A stretch of DNA of 64,000 nucleotides from Shewanella sp. UCD-KL12 (GCF_001957125.1 NZ_MPHJ01000019.1:1-64000); one strand, 5' to 3'; positions 43,416 to 52,403 are shown, counted from the first letter of the stretch. The notes: generated from the letters alone by a model not told the origin. A program made the numbers and translations.

Positions 43416-43988
43416 ATGAATCACATTGCAAGCTCCAACAAAATATCTCTGTTAGTTGGATCTAAGAATCCAGTCAAAATCAATGCCGCAAAACAGGCTA
43501 TAAGTCAGTTCTTTCCTGAAATTGAAATCGAATGTAAAGGTGTCGACGCACCTTCAGGTGTCGCTGAACAACCTATGACAGATACTGAGACCCGCATTGG
43601 TGCAGTCAATCGAGTTAAATACTGTCAAAGCCTTTCAACACAGACAGATTCAAAAACATGTGAGCTCTTTGTCGCCATGGAGGGAGGAGTCGATCTGTTT
43701 GAACATGGGCCAGCCACCTTTGCTTACACTGTCATTGCCACCCAAAACCAGCTCAGTGTTGGACGAAGTGCTTTACTCCCGCTGCCACCTTCTATCTACA
43801 ACGCACTGACCGAGGGCGAAGAGTTGGGCAATGTTATGGATAGGGTATTTAATACTCAGAACATAAAACAAAAAGGTGGGGCTATCGGCTTATTAACCCA
43901 TGGGCGCGCTACCAGAGAAAGCATCTACACTCAGGCGCTCATACTGGCAATGGCCCCCATACTCAATCCTGAGCTTTATGAGGATTAA
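43416..43988 (+). CDS. yjjX: Inosine/xanthosine triphosphatase
   Basis: YjjX removes deaminated purine triphosphates (ITP, XTP) from the nucleotide pool. The 190-residue protein contains the ITPase-like start VGSKNPVKINAAKQAI. VDAPSGVAEQPMTDTETRIGA, AMEGGV and the loop QKGGAIGLLTHGRATR are all typical of the family. It is a single-gene unit, divergent from the sdaC-sdaA operon. Confidence 0.92.
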   Translation: MNHIASSNKISLLVGSKNPVKINAAKQAISQFFPEIEIECKGVDAPSGVAEQPMTDTETRIGAVNRVKYCQSLSTQTDSKTCELFVAMEGGVDLFEHGPATFAYTVIATQNQLSVGRSALLPLPPSIYNALTEGEELGNVMDRVFNTQNIKQKGGAIGLLTHGRATRESIYTQALILAMAPILNPELYED

Positions 43989-44293
43989 CCACTCAATACT
44001 AGAACGATGCAAGTAGTGGCTCTTGTCTGCTTTACATTAGCTGTTGCTTGCATTCTGTAACTTATGAGCTTAAGTTAGATAATCTTAATATATTCAAGAC
44101 TAAATGGCGGTTAATGAATAGGTATACCTGTCTCCCCTTCCATCAAAATTCACCACTTTAATCTGCTATCACTTGCAATCTAGGTTATAACCCCCTAAGT
44201 TAGTTGTAACTCGCAACTATTATTGACCAAGTTCTTTTCCTGTAGTCTTAAAGAAAATGGCTAAAAATGACCGTAACACCAGAAGGTACAGAT
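43989..44293. other. Upstream region of the MarR-GNAT gene
   Basis: The only clear element is a dyad at 44201-44219, described separately. The rest is AT-rich with no gene. Confidence 0.5.
44201..44219 (+). promoter_or_regulatory. Candidate MarR-type operator upstream of the MarR-GNAT gene
   Basis: TAGTTG-TAACTCG-CAACTA is a perfect 6-base dyad with a 7-base spacer, a common form of MarR-family binding site. It lies about 75-93 bases before the start of a MarR-type gene. Self-control is therefore likely. Confidence 0.55.
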
Positions 44294-45262
44294 ATGCCAC
44301 AAAGTCAAAACGGATACAGCCAACAAGGCTCAGAATTAAGAGCTGTTTCAAGAAAAATAGTTAGGCAACTGGGTGTATTAGACTCAGCATGTGGTGATCT
44401 CCCCCTTACTCCAGTTCAAGCTCATGCCCTTATTGAATTAAGTCATGGTGCCATCTCTATTAAAGAGCTAGCAGTACAGCTCAATGTCGATAAATCTAAT
44501 GCCAGTCGAGCAGCCACTCACCTTGTGGAAAAAGGCTTTGCAGAAACCAAAAGCAATCCCAGAGATTGCCGTAGCTTACTCGCTCAACTCACCCCCCAGG
44601 GCAGAAGGCTATTACAGAAGTTAGATCGCCAACAGAACATCATATTCGAACAGATATTGTCTCAGCTATCTCCAGATGAAACCGATCAGATAGAGCTAGC
44701 GCTCAGTCGTTACCATAAGGCGATACAGCGGGCGCAACTGCAACAAGATTATCAAATTCGTGAAATTACAGCGGATGATGATTTGGCTATGGCCAATGTC
44801 ATTCGAGAGGTCTCTGCTGAATATGGGTTAACAGCCGATAAAGGCTATGGTGTCGCAGATCTAAGTTTAGATAAGCTATCCCAAGAGTATCAAAGCCAAC
44901 AAGCTAGGTATTGGGTCATAGAGAAGGAGGGCGAGATACTCGGCGGTGGTGGAATTGCCAAGCTATCGACAAACAATAGTGAAGTAAATAATAGTGAAGT
45001 GAATAATGATGAACAGGTCTGTGAACTACAAAAAATGTATTTCAGCCAAGCATTGCGCGGCAAAGGCTTTGCCAAACGACTCGCTTTTATTGCACTAAAA
45101 TTTGCCCGTGAGCAGGGTTATCAAGCCTGCTATCTCGAAACTACCGCCTCTTTAAATGAAGCTGTAAAGCTTTATGAATCGATGGGATTTGAACACATAG
45201 ACTCACATATGGGCAATACTGGCCATGATGCCTGCGAAATGCCAATGTTGTTAAAGCTATAG
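44294..45262 (+). CDS. MarR-type regulator fused to a GNAT acetyltransferase domain
   Basis: From the ATG at 44294 (preceded by AGAAGG at good spacing) the protein has 322 residues; an in-frame ATG at 44267 is possible. Residues 15-145 form a MarR winged helix (LTPVQAHALIELSHGAISIKELA, VDKSNASRAATHL, SNPRDCRSLLAQLTPQGRRLL). Residues 158-322 form a GNAT domain with LQKMYFSQALRGKGFAKRLAF and NEAVKLYESMGF. Between the core strands a low-complexity insert, NNSEVNNSEVNNDE, comes from a 15-base tandem repeat. Such fusions are widespread. The ligand or acetylation target is unknown. Confidence 0.88.
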   Translation: MPQSQNGYSQQGSELRAVSRKIVRQLGVLDSACGDLPLTPVQAHALIELSHGAISIKELAVQLNVDKSNASRAATHLVEKGFAETKSNPRDCRSLLAQLTPQGRRLLQKLDRQQNIIFEQILSQLSPDETDQIELALSRYHKAIQRAQLQQDYQIREITADDDLAMANVIREVSAEYGLTADKGYGVADLSLDKLSQEYQSQQARYWVIEKEGEILGGGGIAKLSTNNSEVNNSEVNNDEQVCELQKMYFSQALRGKGFAKRLAFIALKFAREQGYQACYLETTASLNEAVKLYESMGFEHIDSHMGNTGHDACEMPMLLKL

Positions 45263-45599
45263 AGTTCATCGACAATCCAAGACGGCAAGCTCAATTAGAT
45301 CGACGCTTCGCTTAAAAGGTAAACGACGCAACAAAGTGACTAACATAAGTTACTGACATAAGTTACTAACATAAGTGGCTAACATAAGTGGCTAGCATAA
45401 GTTGCTAACAGATACTTCGCAGGGAAAGCAATGATGACGCCCTTTAGGCTATTGGTAAGAGAAAATCTTATCCTTCAGCGAATCAAACCCTAGCGTCTAT
45501 CTTTTCCCTAGTCTTTCCTTTGAAAGCTTGTTAGCCTCAAAAGGTAGTGAGCGCGGCATTGAGCCAAAGTAAACAAGCTAAATACACAGTGGAGATCTT
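45263..45599. repeat. Intergenic region with a 13-bp tandem repeat array
   Basis: From 45339 to 45410 there are five and a half tandem 13-base units. The consensus is (A/G)CTAACATAAGT(T/G), with units starting at 45339, 45352, 45365, 45378, 45391 and 45404 (partial). The region also carries the leader of tas. No gene is present. There are no spacers, so it is not a CRISPR array. Confidence 0.85.
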
Positions 45600-46643
45600 A
45601 TGGAATATCGTCGAATACCACATTCCAGCTTAGAAGTTAGCGAACTCTGTTTAGGTACCATGACATGGGGTGAACAGAACACACAAGCAGAAGCATTCAG
45701 TCAGCTCGATTATGCCATCGGTGAAGGTATCAACTTTATCGATACCGCCGAAATGTACCCCGTTCCCCCAAAAGCCGAAACCCAGGGCGAAACCGAGCGG
45801 ATCTTAGGTCACTATTTAAAGCAAAGTGGCAAGCGCGACAATTTAGTCATTGCGACTAAAGTATCCGCCCCTGGGCCCAAGAGTGACTTTATCCGCCCTA
45901 ATATGGCACTAGATTGGCGTAACATTCACGAGGCTGTAGATAGCAGCTTAGAACGCCTACAGATAGATACCATAGATCTTTACCAAGTCCACTGGCCAGA
46001 CAGAAATGCTAACTTTTTCGGTGAACTCTCTTATCAACAGATTGATGACAACGAAAAGCAAACCCCAATCATTGAAACGTTAGAAGCACTTGCATCACTC
46101 GTTACTGCAGGAAAGATTCGTTACATAGGCGTGTCTAATGAAACCCCTTGGGGCTTGATGAAGTATCTACAACTCGCTGAAAAACACGGTTTGCCAAGAG
46201 TCGTAAGTGTACAAAACCCTTATAACTTGCTTAATCGTAGCTATGAAGTAGGCATGGCAGAAATCAGCCACCGAGAAGAGGTTCCTCTACTTGCTTATTC
46301 ACCTCTCGCCTTTGGTGCCTTATCGGGTAAATACCTAGATAACCAGTGGCCAGAAGGCGCTAGACTCACCCTGTTTAAGCGTTTTGCCCGCTACACAGGC
46401 ACTCAGATAGCGCTCGAAGCAACTCAGGCCTACGTTGAGCTGGCAAGAGAGTTTAAACTCAGCCCTGCGCAAATGTCACTGGCGTTTGTCACATCAAGGA
46501 AGTTTGTCGCCTCTAACATCATTGGGGCGACCAACCTTGAGCAACTTAAAGAAAATATTGACTCAATCAACACATCTATCTGCCCTGAACTGATGTTAAG
46601 GCTCGATGAGCTGGCACAAATCTATCGCCTGCCTTGCCCATAA
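45600..46643 (+). CDS. tas: Aldo/keto reductase Tas
   Basis: This 347-residue NADPH-dependent oxidoreductase has the family's TIM-barrel motifs: the catalytic-type tyrosine in FIDTAEMYPVPP, the DLYQVHWPDR strand with histidine, and VQNPYNLLNRS. The C-terminal NADPH-binding ASNIIGATNLEQLKENI follows. The start MEYRRIPHSSLEVS and the whole length match E. coli Tas closely. Tas was described as able to suppress tyrosine auxotrophy, but its natural substrate is unclear. It is a single-gene unit. Confidence 0.92.
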   Translation: MEYRRIPHSSLEVSELCLGTMTWGEQNTQAEAFSQLDYAIGEGINFIDTAEMYPVPPKAETQGETERILGHYLKQSGKRDNLVIATKVSAPGPKSDFIRPNMALDWRNIHEAVDSSLERLQIDTIDLYQVHWPDRNANFFGELSYQQIDDNEKQTPIIETLEALASLVTAGKIRYIGVSNETPWGLMKYLQLAEKHGLPRVVSVQNPYNLLNRSYEVGMAEISHREEVPLLAYSPLAFGALSGKYLDNQWPEGARLTLFKRFARYTGTQIALEATQAYVELAREFKLSPAQMSLAFVTSRKFVASNIIGATNLEQLKENIDSINTSICPELMLRLDELAQIYRLPCP

Positions 46644-46709
46644 ATGGTCAACCACCAAGTCTGTCGCTCACATCACTAGTTAACTGCAACTAGTGATGTC
46701 GACTGCCCT

Positions 46710-48017
46710 TTACTCATTATTACTACTGGATTGCACCATAGTGGGCTCAAATAACCTATAACTTGAGCCCTCGTCTAATTTAGCTTTATACATGGCGATG
46801 TCAGCATATCTGACTAACGTTTCACCATCTAATGCATCTATTGGGGCTACAGCCGCACCAATACTGACAGAAATAGTCATGGCAGTACCTTTAATCACCG
46901 CAGGTGCCTCAAAGGCAGATATAATTCTGTTGATAAGGCTTTGAATATCACAGTTGTGCTCAATATCAGAGGCTAAAATCAAAAATTCATCGCCACCAAA
47001 CCGATACACACTATCCCTATGGCTAACAGAAGAACTTATACGCCTAGCCGTTTCCTGCAACATAAGATCGCCCACATCGTGACCATAATTATCATTAATC
47101 TGTTTAAACAAGTTAAGATCAATAAAAATGGCCGCAGTCATCATCGACTTAGGCCTACAACGCTGGAGCATAGCATTAAGATCTTCACTCAAAGAGCTCT
47201 TATTTTTAAGACCTGTTAATTGATCATGTTCCGCTTGGTGAGATAACTCACGCTCACGTTCAAACACCTTGTCACTCATGTTATAAAAGGTCGAAAGAAG
47301 ATGGCCCATCTCATTTTTTTCAATGATATCTTCAATGACCAAAGGCTTGCCTTTTTCAACAATTTTGGCGCTTTTTAACAGTAACTTTAATGGAGCAAAA
47401 AGATCCCGCTGTAAAAAGACAACAGTGAAAAGTGCAAGCACAATGAATACCATAAACTCTACCGCCATCAGTGTAGTTATTTGCGCCCTATACTTGCTAT
47501 AGTCGCCCTTTCTTTGTTCCAGCAAGATAAGCTCTATATTGATAAAACTGGAGAGTAGTTGTCGAATATGATCCATATACAGCTTGCCTCTATTATCCAC
47601 TACGATATCTAAGGCGGCCTCAAGGTTCTTCATCTGCGCAAGTTCAACGGTTTGAGTCAGTTCAGCAAACTTTAGCTTCATCTTGTCTTCAATTTCGACA
47701 ACTCGAGCTTGCTGATCAGAATTATCGACGGTGAGTAGCCTAAGCTCTGCAATATACTTTTTCGCGGCTAAACCCCCTGTATGATATGGCTCTAAATAGG
47801 CAGTATTCTTCGTTAACAGAAAGCCACGCTGACCCGTCTCTGCATCTTTCATCGCTCCTAAAAACTGTTCTGAGACGATAATGACGTCATGAGTGTGGTT
47901 GACCCACTTTAATTTCTCTTCACCATAACCCTCTAACAGAATGGTAAAAATGGAGTTGACGATAGCCGTACAGAATAAAGCTGCCAATAGCAGACTCAAC
48001 TTAAGACGAATACTCAC
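46710..48017 (-). CDS. Diguanylate cyclase with CHASE3 sensor domain
   Basis: The 435-residue protein has TM1 near residues 8-27 and a periplasmic CHASE3 domain containing MKDAETGQRGFLLTKNTAYLEPY. TM2 is near 182-201, followed by a HAMP-like linker and a GGDEF domain with HDQLTGLKNKSSL and an intact RFGGDEF. It should make cyclic di-GMP from GTP. The inhibitory I-site RxxD is absent: the sequence nine residues before GGDEF is SHRD, with Ser in place of Arg. Product inhibition may therefore be weak. It is the only intact GGDEF protein in the window. Confidence 0.92.
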   Translation of the reverse strand: MSIRLKLSLLLAALFCTAIVNSIFTILLEGYGEEKLKWVNHTHDVIIVSEQFLGAMKDAETGQRGFLLTKNTAYLEPYHTGGLAAKKYIAELRLLTVDNSDQQARVVEIEDKMKLKFAELTQTVELAQMKNLEAALDIVVDNRGKLYMDHIRQLLSSFINIELILLEQRKGDYSKYRAQITTLMAVEFMVFIVLALFTVVFLQRDLFAPLKLLLKSAKIVEKGKPLVIEDIIEKNEMGHLLSTFYNMSDKVFERERELSHQAEHDQLTGLKNKSSLSEDLNAMLQRCRPKSMMTAAIFIDLNLFKQINDNYGHDVGDLMLQETARRISSSVSHRDSVYRFGGDEFLILASDIEHNCDIQSLINRIISAFEAPAVIKGTAMTISVSIGAAVAPIDALDGETLVRYADIAMYKAKLDEGSSYRLFEPTMVQSSSNNE

Positions 48018-48253
48018 TAAGACATTCCTTGTATAAAAGGTCTTGATATTAAATAAATACTTACCAATGACTAAGATTATAATTCTTATTAGCGAACCTG
48101 CTCAAAAATAACGCTTATTGCTACGGATACTCGCTCGATAAAATTATTTTGCCTTTATCATTTACCAATAAGCGGGGAAACAACTTGCATTGGTTAGGTA
48201 GATCTCCGAAGATCGTCCTGCCTTTTATTTTGAATAAACTAGTGGATAAAAAC

Positions 48254-49465
48254 ATGGATCACACCCAACTGCGCGCTCAATTTCCTGCACTGGAGCAAAC
48301 ACTAGATGGGTATCCACTCAGTTACCTTGATACTGCAGCCACCAGCCAAAAGCCCAAGCAGGTGATAGAGGCGATGAACAAGTATTATCTTCAAGATAAT
48401 GCCAATGTTCACCGCGCAGCACATCAGCTGTCATCACGTGCTACGACTCACTATGAAGCGGTTCGAGATCAGCTAAAATGCTTTATCAATGCGAGTCGCC
48501 GTGAAGAGATAATCTTTACCCATGGCACCACCGAATCAATCAATATGGTCGCTCATGGATTAAGCCACAAGATAAAAACTGGCGACATCATATTAGTCGA
48601 CAGCGCCGCTCACCACGCCAACATAGTTCCTTGGCAAGAGCTAGCCAAACGCACAGGTGCCATCGTAAAACCGGTTCCATTAACTAATGACTGCCGCCTC
48701 GATGAACTCGCTTTCGATCAACAACTAAAAGAGCGCCCCGCAATTGTTGCCTTGAGCCATGTATCCAATGCACTAGGTACCCGCAACCCCGTTGAGCGTA
48801 TAGTCGCAAAAGCTAAAGCGGCAGGTGCCATCACCTTAGTCGATGGAGCGCAGGCCATTGCTCATCTTGAAGTGGATGTGCAGCAACTAGATTGTGACTT
48901 CTATGTTTTCTCTGGTCATAAGATGTATGGCCCAACTGGCATAGGTGTACTCTATGGCCGTTTTGACCAGCTCGACACCCTATCCCCTATGGTTACCGGC
49001 GGTGAGATGATAAAAACCGTCAGCTTCGAGTCGACAGAATTTAATATCTTACCCAATAGACTCGAAGCAGGTACCCCGCCAATTGCTGAAGTTATCGGCC
49101 TAGGCGAAGCGATAAACTTTATCAGCTCATTACCGACCACAGAGATACAGCAAAGAGAGGAAGAGTTGCTTAGCAACTTGCAGCAACAACTTAAAGATTT
49201 AGGCGATATCACGCTATATGGCGCTCATGAAGACAACATAGGTGCGGTCGCATTTAACTTAGCCGATGAGCACCACCAAGATGTGGGGATCTTACTCGAT
49301 CAACAAGGGGTAGCCGTTCGTTGTGGCCACCACTGTGCTATGCCACTGATGCAAAGTTTAGGCGTGAAAGGGTGCTGCAGAGCATCGATTGGTATATATA
49401 GCAATCAAGAAGATATCGAACGCTTTATCGAAGCACTAAAATCAGTAAAAGAGATGCTGCTCTAG
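48254..49465 (+). CDS. csdA: Cysteine desulfurase CsdA
   Basis: CsdA removes sulfur from cysteine as an enzyme-bound persulfide and passes it to CsdE. The ATG at 48254 gives 403 residues; the frame opens earlier (48149) but the extra N-terminus is not typical. Motifs are the pyridoxal-phosphate lysine in SGHKMYGPTG, the DGAQ of the fold, and the active-site cysteine in RCGHHCAMP near the end. The order csdA-csdE with an 8-bp hairpin (49462-49480) between matches the usual operon. Confidence 0.9.
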   Translation: MDHTQLRAQFPALEQTLDGYPLSYLDTAATSQKPKQVIEAMNKYYLQDNANVHRAAHQLSSRATTHYEAVRDQLKCFINASRREEIIFTHGTTESINMVAHGLSHKIKTGDIILVDSAAHHANIVPWQELAKRTGAIVKPVPLTNDCRLDELAFDQQLKERPAIVALSHVSNALGTRNPVERIVAKAKAAGAITLVDGAQAIAHLEVDVQQLDCDFYVFSGHKMYGPTGIGVLYGRFDQLDTLSPMVTGGEMIKTVSFESTEFNILPNRLEAGTPPIAEVIGLGEAINFISSLPTTEIQQREEELLSNLQQQLKDLGDITLYGAHEDNIGAVAFNLADEHHQDVGILLDQQGVAVRCGHHCAMPLMQSLGVKGCCRASIGIYSNQEDIERFIEALKSVKEMLL

Positions 49466-49480
49466 AGGCGCAGCCTCTAG
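49462..49480 (+). other. Hairpin overlapping the csdA stop codon
   Basis: CTAGAGGC-GCA-GCCTCTAG is a perfect 8-bp stem that includes the TAG stop of csdA. It may tune read-through or mRNA stability before csdE. It is followed by CTGTAAACTGTAAGCTGTAA, a short direct repeat. Confidence 0.55.
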
Positions 49481-49558
49481 CTGTAAACTGTAAGCTGTAA
49501 AACATATCGCCTCCAACATTTTTGATAACCATATTAGCGACACCATTTAGGTAACCAG

Positions 49559-49999
49559 ATGAGTCAAGCCACACAACCCACTACCGAAGCATTCCTAGCA
49601 ATAAATCTCGATAGCAGTGAGATATTGCCGCTGTTTGAAAATGCCAGTAACTGGCAAGAGCGTTATCGTCAAATCATGTTACTTGGCAAGACTCTGCCAA
49701 AGCTTGATGAGCAGTTTCGCGTTGAAGTGGCACAAGTCAGAGGCTGCGAAAGCAACGCTTGGCTCTATCACAAAAAGATAGAAGGCAAACATTACTTTAT
49801 TGCCGATAGTGATGCTCGGATCGTAAAAGGGTTAGTGGCATTGTTGCTGACTGCTTGTCAGGGAAAAAGCGCTGCAGAGATAGCCACCTTCGATTTAGAC
49901 GCTTATTTCGAACAGCTAGGTTTAACAGGGCAGCTCAGCCCCTCTCGTACCAATGGATTGTTTGCCTTGGCCCAGGCGATTAAGGCATTTTCAAGCTAA
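49559..49999 (+). CDS. csdE: Sulfur acceptor protein CsdE (SufE family)
   Basis: The 146-residue protein fits the SufE fold. The key motif is VRGCESNAWLYHKK near residues 60-73, and the cysteine in it is the persulfide acceptor. The pattern WQERYRQIMLLGKTLPKLDE is typical of the N-terminal helix. It takes sulfur from CsdA to support tRNA and iron-sulfur chemistry. A structured repeat copy starts nine bases after its stop codon. Confidence 0.92.
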   Translation: MSQATQPTTEAFLAINLDSSEILPLFENASNWQERYRQIMLLGKTLPKLDEQFRVEVAQVRGCESNAWLYHKKIEGKHYFIADSDARIVKGLVALLLTACQGKSAAEIATFDLDAYFEQLGLTGQLSPSRTNGLFALAQAIKAFSS

Positions 50000-50606
50000 A
50001 TTGGCTGACTTGCCTGATAACAAGTTTCAAATATCTTTTTTGTTGGGTTATTTGGACGGTTTTGATGTTTGGTTAACTCACCTAGTACCATGACCTTACT
50101 GTTATTAATTGCTTGCAGCAGGTGCTGTAAATGGATTTACGAATGTCACGCTCACACGGTCAGAGATGCTCCCGGCATCTCAAGACATTCCCCATATCCC
50201 TATGGGTCAGGTGTGAATGAGTGACCTCACATGTAGCTACCTCTGTGGAACGCTGTGACTTTTTATTTCATAAGAAGTATCCCTATACGCTCTGCGGTTT
50301 CAAACAACCTCCATATTTAACTGCCAGTTCGACATCCAGTCTCTCGTTCGAAGAGTATCACCTAGTGATACCTCACCTAGAAACCGAAGCCCACAGCTGC
50401 AGCTACATCAGGTTATTCATCTCTACGATTTAAAAGTTTTGGGCTAGGTAAGAAGCTTCAGAGTACTAAATACAAGGAGCTTAAGTCAGTATTACTGGCT
50501 AGCTTATTTGGCTAATATGAAATAATGTTAATTTAGAATATGATGAGATCATAAAGAGATGTAAAGTCTCACTAAATAGTGTCATTGCCCATAGAGAGAA
50601 AGCCCA
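50000..50606. other. csdE-ybdL intergenic region, mostly repeat copy D
   Basis: The first 440 bases are repeat copy D. The remaining 166 bases hold the ybdL leader, with no recognised promoter or terminator. Confidence 0.6.
50006..50440 (+). repeat. Structured intergenic repeat, copy D (long form with extra insert)
   Basis: The copy starts with the hairpin CTTGCCTGATAACAAG (50009-50024), nine bases after the csdE stop. It contains the roughly 75-bp core module (about 50300-50380: CAAACAACCTCCAT, CTGCCAGTTCGACATC, AGAGTATCACCTAGTGATAC). That core is framed by CGGTTTC and GAAACCG. It has a further insert of about 107 bases (near 50118-50224) not found in other copies here. Its right end is degenerate. 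A translated frame across it (50221-50433) is repeat-derived and not a gene. Confidence 0.8.
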
Positions 50607-51761
50607 TTGAAAACGTTAACTCATAGCAGTAAATTACCGCACCTTGGCACGAGTATATTTACCACTATGACGGGGCTGGCCAATCAATACAATGCTATTA
50701 ACCTCTCTCAAGGTTTCCCTGAATTTGATGCCCCTAAACGGTTGAAACAAGGCTTAGCCAAATACTGTGAGCAAGGCTTTAATCAATATGCGCCCTCATC
50801 TGGACTCGCGCCGCTTCAAGCTCAAATCGCCGCTCTCACAGGGCGAACCTATGGCACGGATATCAATCCACTCGATACAGTGACTGTGACTTCTGGCGCG
50901 ACCGAGGCCCTATTTGTCGCCATACAAACCATTACCCATCCAGGAGATGAGATTATCATCTTCGACCCAGCTTATGATTCCTATAAACCAGCAATTGAAT
51001 TGGCCGGAGGCCGTGCTGTACATATCGCCATGCAAGCGCCAGATTATGCTATCGACTGGCAACTGGTCGCAGCAGCGATTACAGATAAAACCCGCGGCAT
51101 CATTATCAATACGCCCCACAACCCAAGCGCAAAGACTTTAAAACAGGCTGACTTTGATGAATTGAAAACACTGGTGAGCAAGCATGAACTACTGCTGATA
51201 AGCGATGAGGTCTATGAGCATATCGCGTTTGAAGGGACGCCGCATATTAGTGTATTAAGCGATCCAGAGCTTTTCTCCCGCGCCTTTGTTATCGCCAGTT
51301 TTGGTAAAACCTTCCATTGTACAGGTTGGAAAATGGGTTACTGCATCGCGCCCGAGGCTCTGACACAAGAGTTTAGAAAGATTCACCAATATGTCACCTT
51401 TTCAAGCTTCACCCCTGCACAATTGGCATTAACCGATATGCTGGCCGAAGAGAGTGAGCACATCACCGCACTCGCTTCCTTTTATCAACATAAAAGAGAT
51501 CTACTGGTTAATGCCCTACAAACGAGCCGCTTCACCATTTTACCCAGTGAAGGTACTTACTTTTTACTGCTAGATTACTCAGAGATATCATCGCTCGATG
51601 ACATGGAGTTTTGCGCATACTTAGTCAAAGATATAGGCGTAGCAGCAATTCCACTGAGCGTATTCTACCAAACCGCCCCAGGTGATAAAGTCATCCGCTT
51701 ATGCTTCGCCAAAGAGGATGATACCTTGCTGCAAGCAGCCGCAAAGTTATCTGCTTTGTAG
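50607..51761 (+). CDS. ybdL: Methionine-type aminotransferase (YbdL-like)
   Basis: This 384-residue class I pyridoxal-phosphate transaminase matches E. coli YbdL along its whole length: LSQGFPEFD, TSGATEAL, NTPHNPSA, the SDEVYEH strand, SFGKTFHCTGWKMGY (with the cofactor lysine) and LLDYS. YbdL prefers methionine, histidine and aromatic 2-oxo acids. The start is TTG at 50607: the first in-frame ATG (codon 21) would remove the conserved KLPHLGTSIFTTM segment. A repeat copy starts 13 bases after the stop. Confidence 0.9.
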   Translation: MKTLTHSSKLPHLGTSIFTTMTGLANQYNAINLSQGFPEFDAPKRLKQGLAKYCEQGFNQYAPSSGLAPLQAQIAALTGRTYGTDINPLDTVTVTSGATEALFVAIQTITHPGDEIIIFDPAYDSYKPAIELAGGRAVHIAMQAPDYAIDWQLVAAAITDKTRGIIINTPHNPSAKTLKQADFDELKTLVSKHELLLISDEVYEHIAFEGTPHISVLSDPELFSRAFVIASFGKTFHCTGWKMGYCIAPEALTQEFRKIHQYVTFSSFTPAQLALTDMLAEESEHITALASFYQHKRDLLVNALQTSRFTILPSEGTYFLLLDYSEISSLDDMEFCAYLVKDIGVAAIPLSVFYQTAPGDKVIRLCFAKEDDTLLQAAAKLSAL

Positions 51762-51770
51762 CAAGCAGAG

Positions 51771-52131
51771 TTCACTTGTCAGATAGCAAGTGGCTGAAAT
51801 ATCTTTTTGGTTGGGTTCATTGGGCTGAATTTGTATTTGGTTATTTTCAGGTAAACACAACTTCATTGTTATCTATTGCCTGCAGCATGCCCACATGTAG
51901 ATACTTCTGTGGGTCGCTGGCTCTTGATTTCATAATAGTCCTTCCATGACCGCTCCACGGTTTCAAACAACCTCCATGTTTAACTGCCAGTTCGACATCC
52001 TGTCTCTCGCTCGAAGAGTATCACGTAGTGATACCTCACCCTGAAACCGAAGCCCACAGCCGCATCTACATCGGATTATCAATCTCTTCGATTGGAGTTT
52101 TACAGAAACACTAAGTAATTTTTGGACAAAA
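51771..52131 (+). repeat. Structured intergenic repeat, copy E (long form)
   Basis: The copy starts with the hairpin CTTGTCAGATAGCAAG (51775-51790), 13 bases after the ybdL stop. It carries the roughly 75-bp core with GTATCAC-GTA-GTGATAC, a perfect small hairpin, inside a CGGTTTCA/TGAAACCG stem (about 51958-52051). It ends in TTTTTGgaCAAAA (near 52119-52131). At that end a C-G pair of copies A and F is replaced by a T-A pair on both sides, keeping the stem. Confidence 0.82.
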
Positions 52132-52137
52132 GTGTGT

Positions 52138-52403
52138 TTACTTGTCAGATAACAAGTTTCAAATATCTTTATTGGGTTCATTTGGCAGGTTTGATATTTG
52201 GTTCGCTAACTGAACCATTTTACTTCAATTTTATCTATCACCTGCCGTGGGCTTAAGTGCAAACACTTCCGTGACACGCTGTGAACCCATCCATGGGCGC
52301 TCTGCGGTTTCATCCCTGAAACCGAAGGTCACAGCCGCGTTCACACCTGAGTATTTATTTCTTCGATTGGGATTTACAGTTCATAACTAATTTCTGGACA
52401 GAA
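52138..52403 (+). repeat. Structured intergenic repeat, copy F (short form, 266 bp)
   Basis: This is nearly identical to the reverse complement of copy A at 290-555, including the same length. It begins with CTTGTCAGATAACAAG (52141-52156) and ends with TTTCTGgaCAGAAA (52391-52404). It lacks the 75-bp core. It starts a few bases after copy E ends, in the same orientation. Confidence 0.85.

Noticed and set aside
45339..45410. CRISPR-like appearance of the 13-bp array
   Set aside because: Units are too short and contiguous, with no spacers and no cas genes nearby.
50221..50433. 70-codon frame with the peptide LTASSTSSLSFEEYH
   Set aside because: The same peptide appears in the frame at 52856-53116. 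Both come from the shared 75-bp repeat core, and the frames start in different places. They are by-products of the repeat, not genes.
51963..52181. 72-codon frame across repeat copies E and F
   Set aside because: It spans the junction of two repeat copies and has no ribosome-binding site or recognisable composition.
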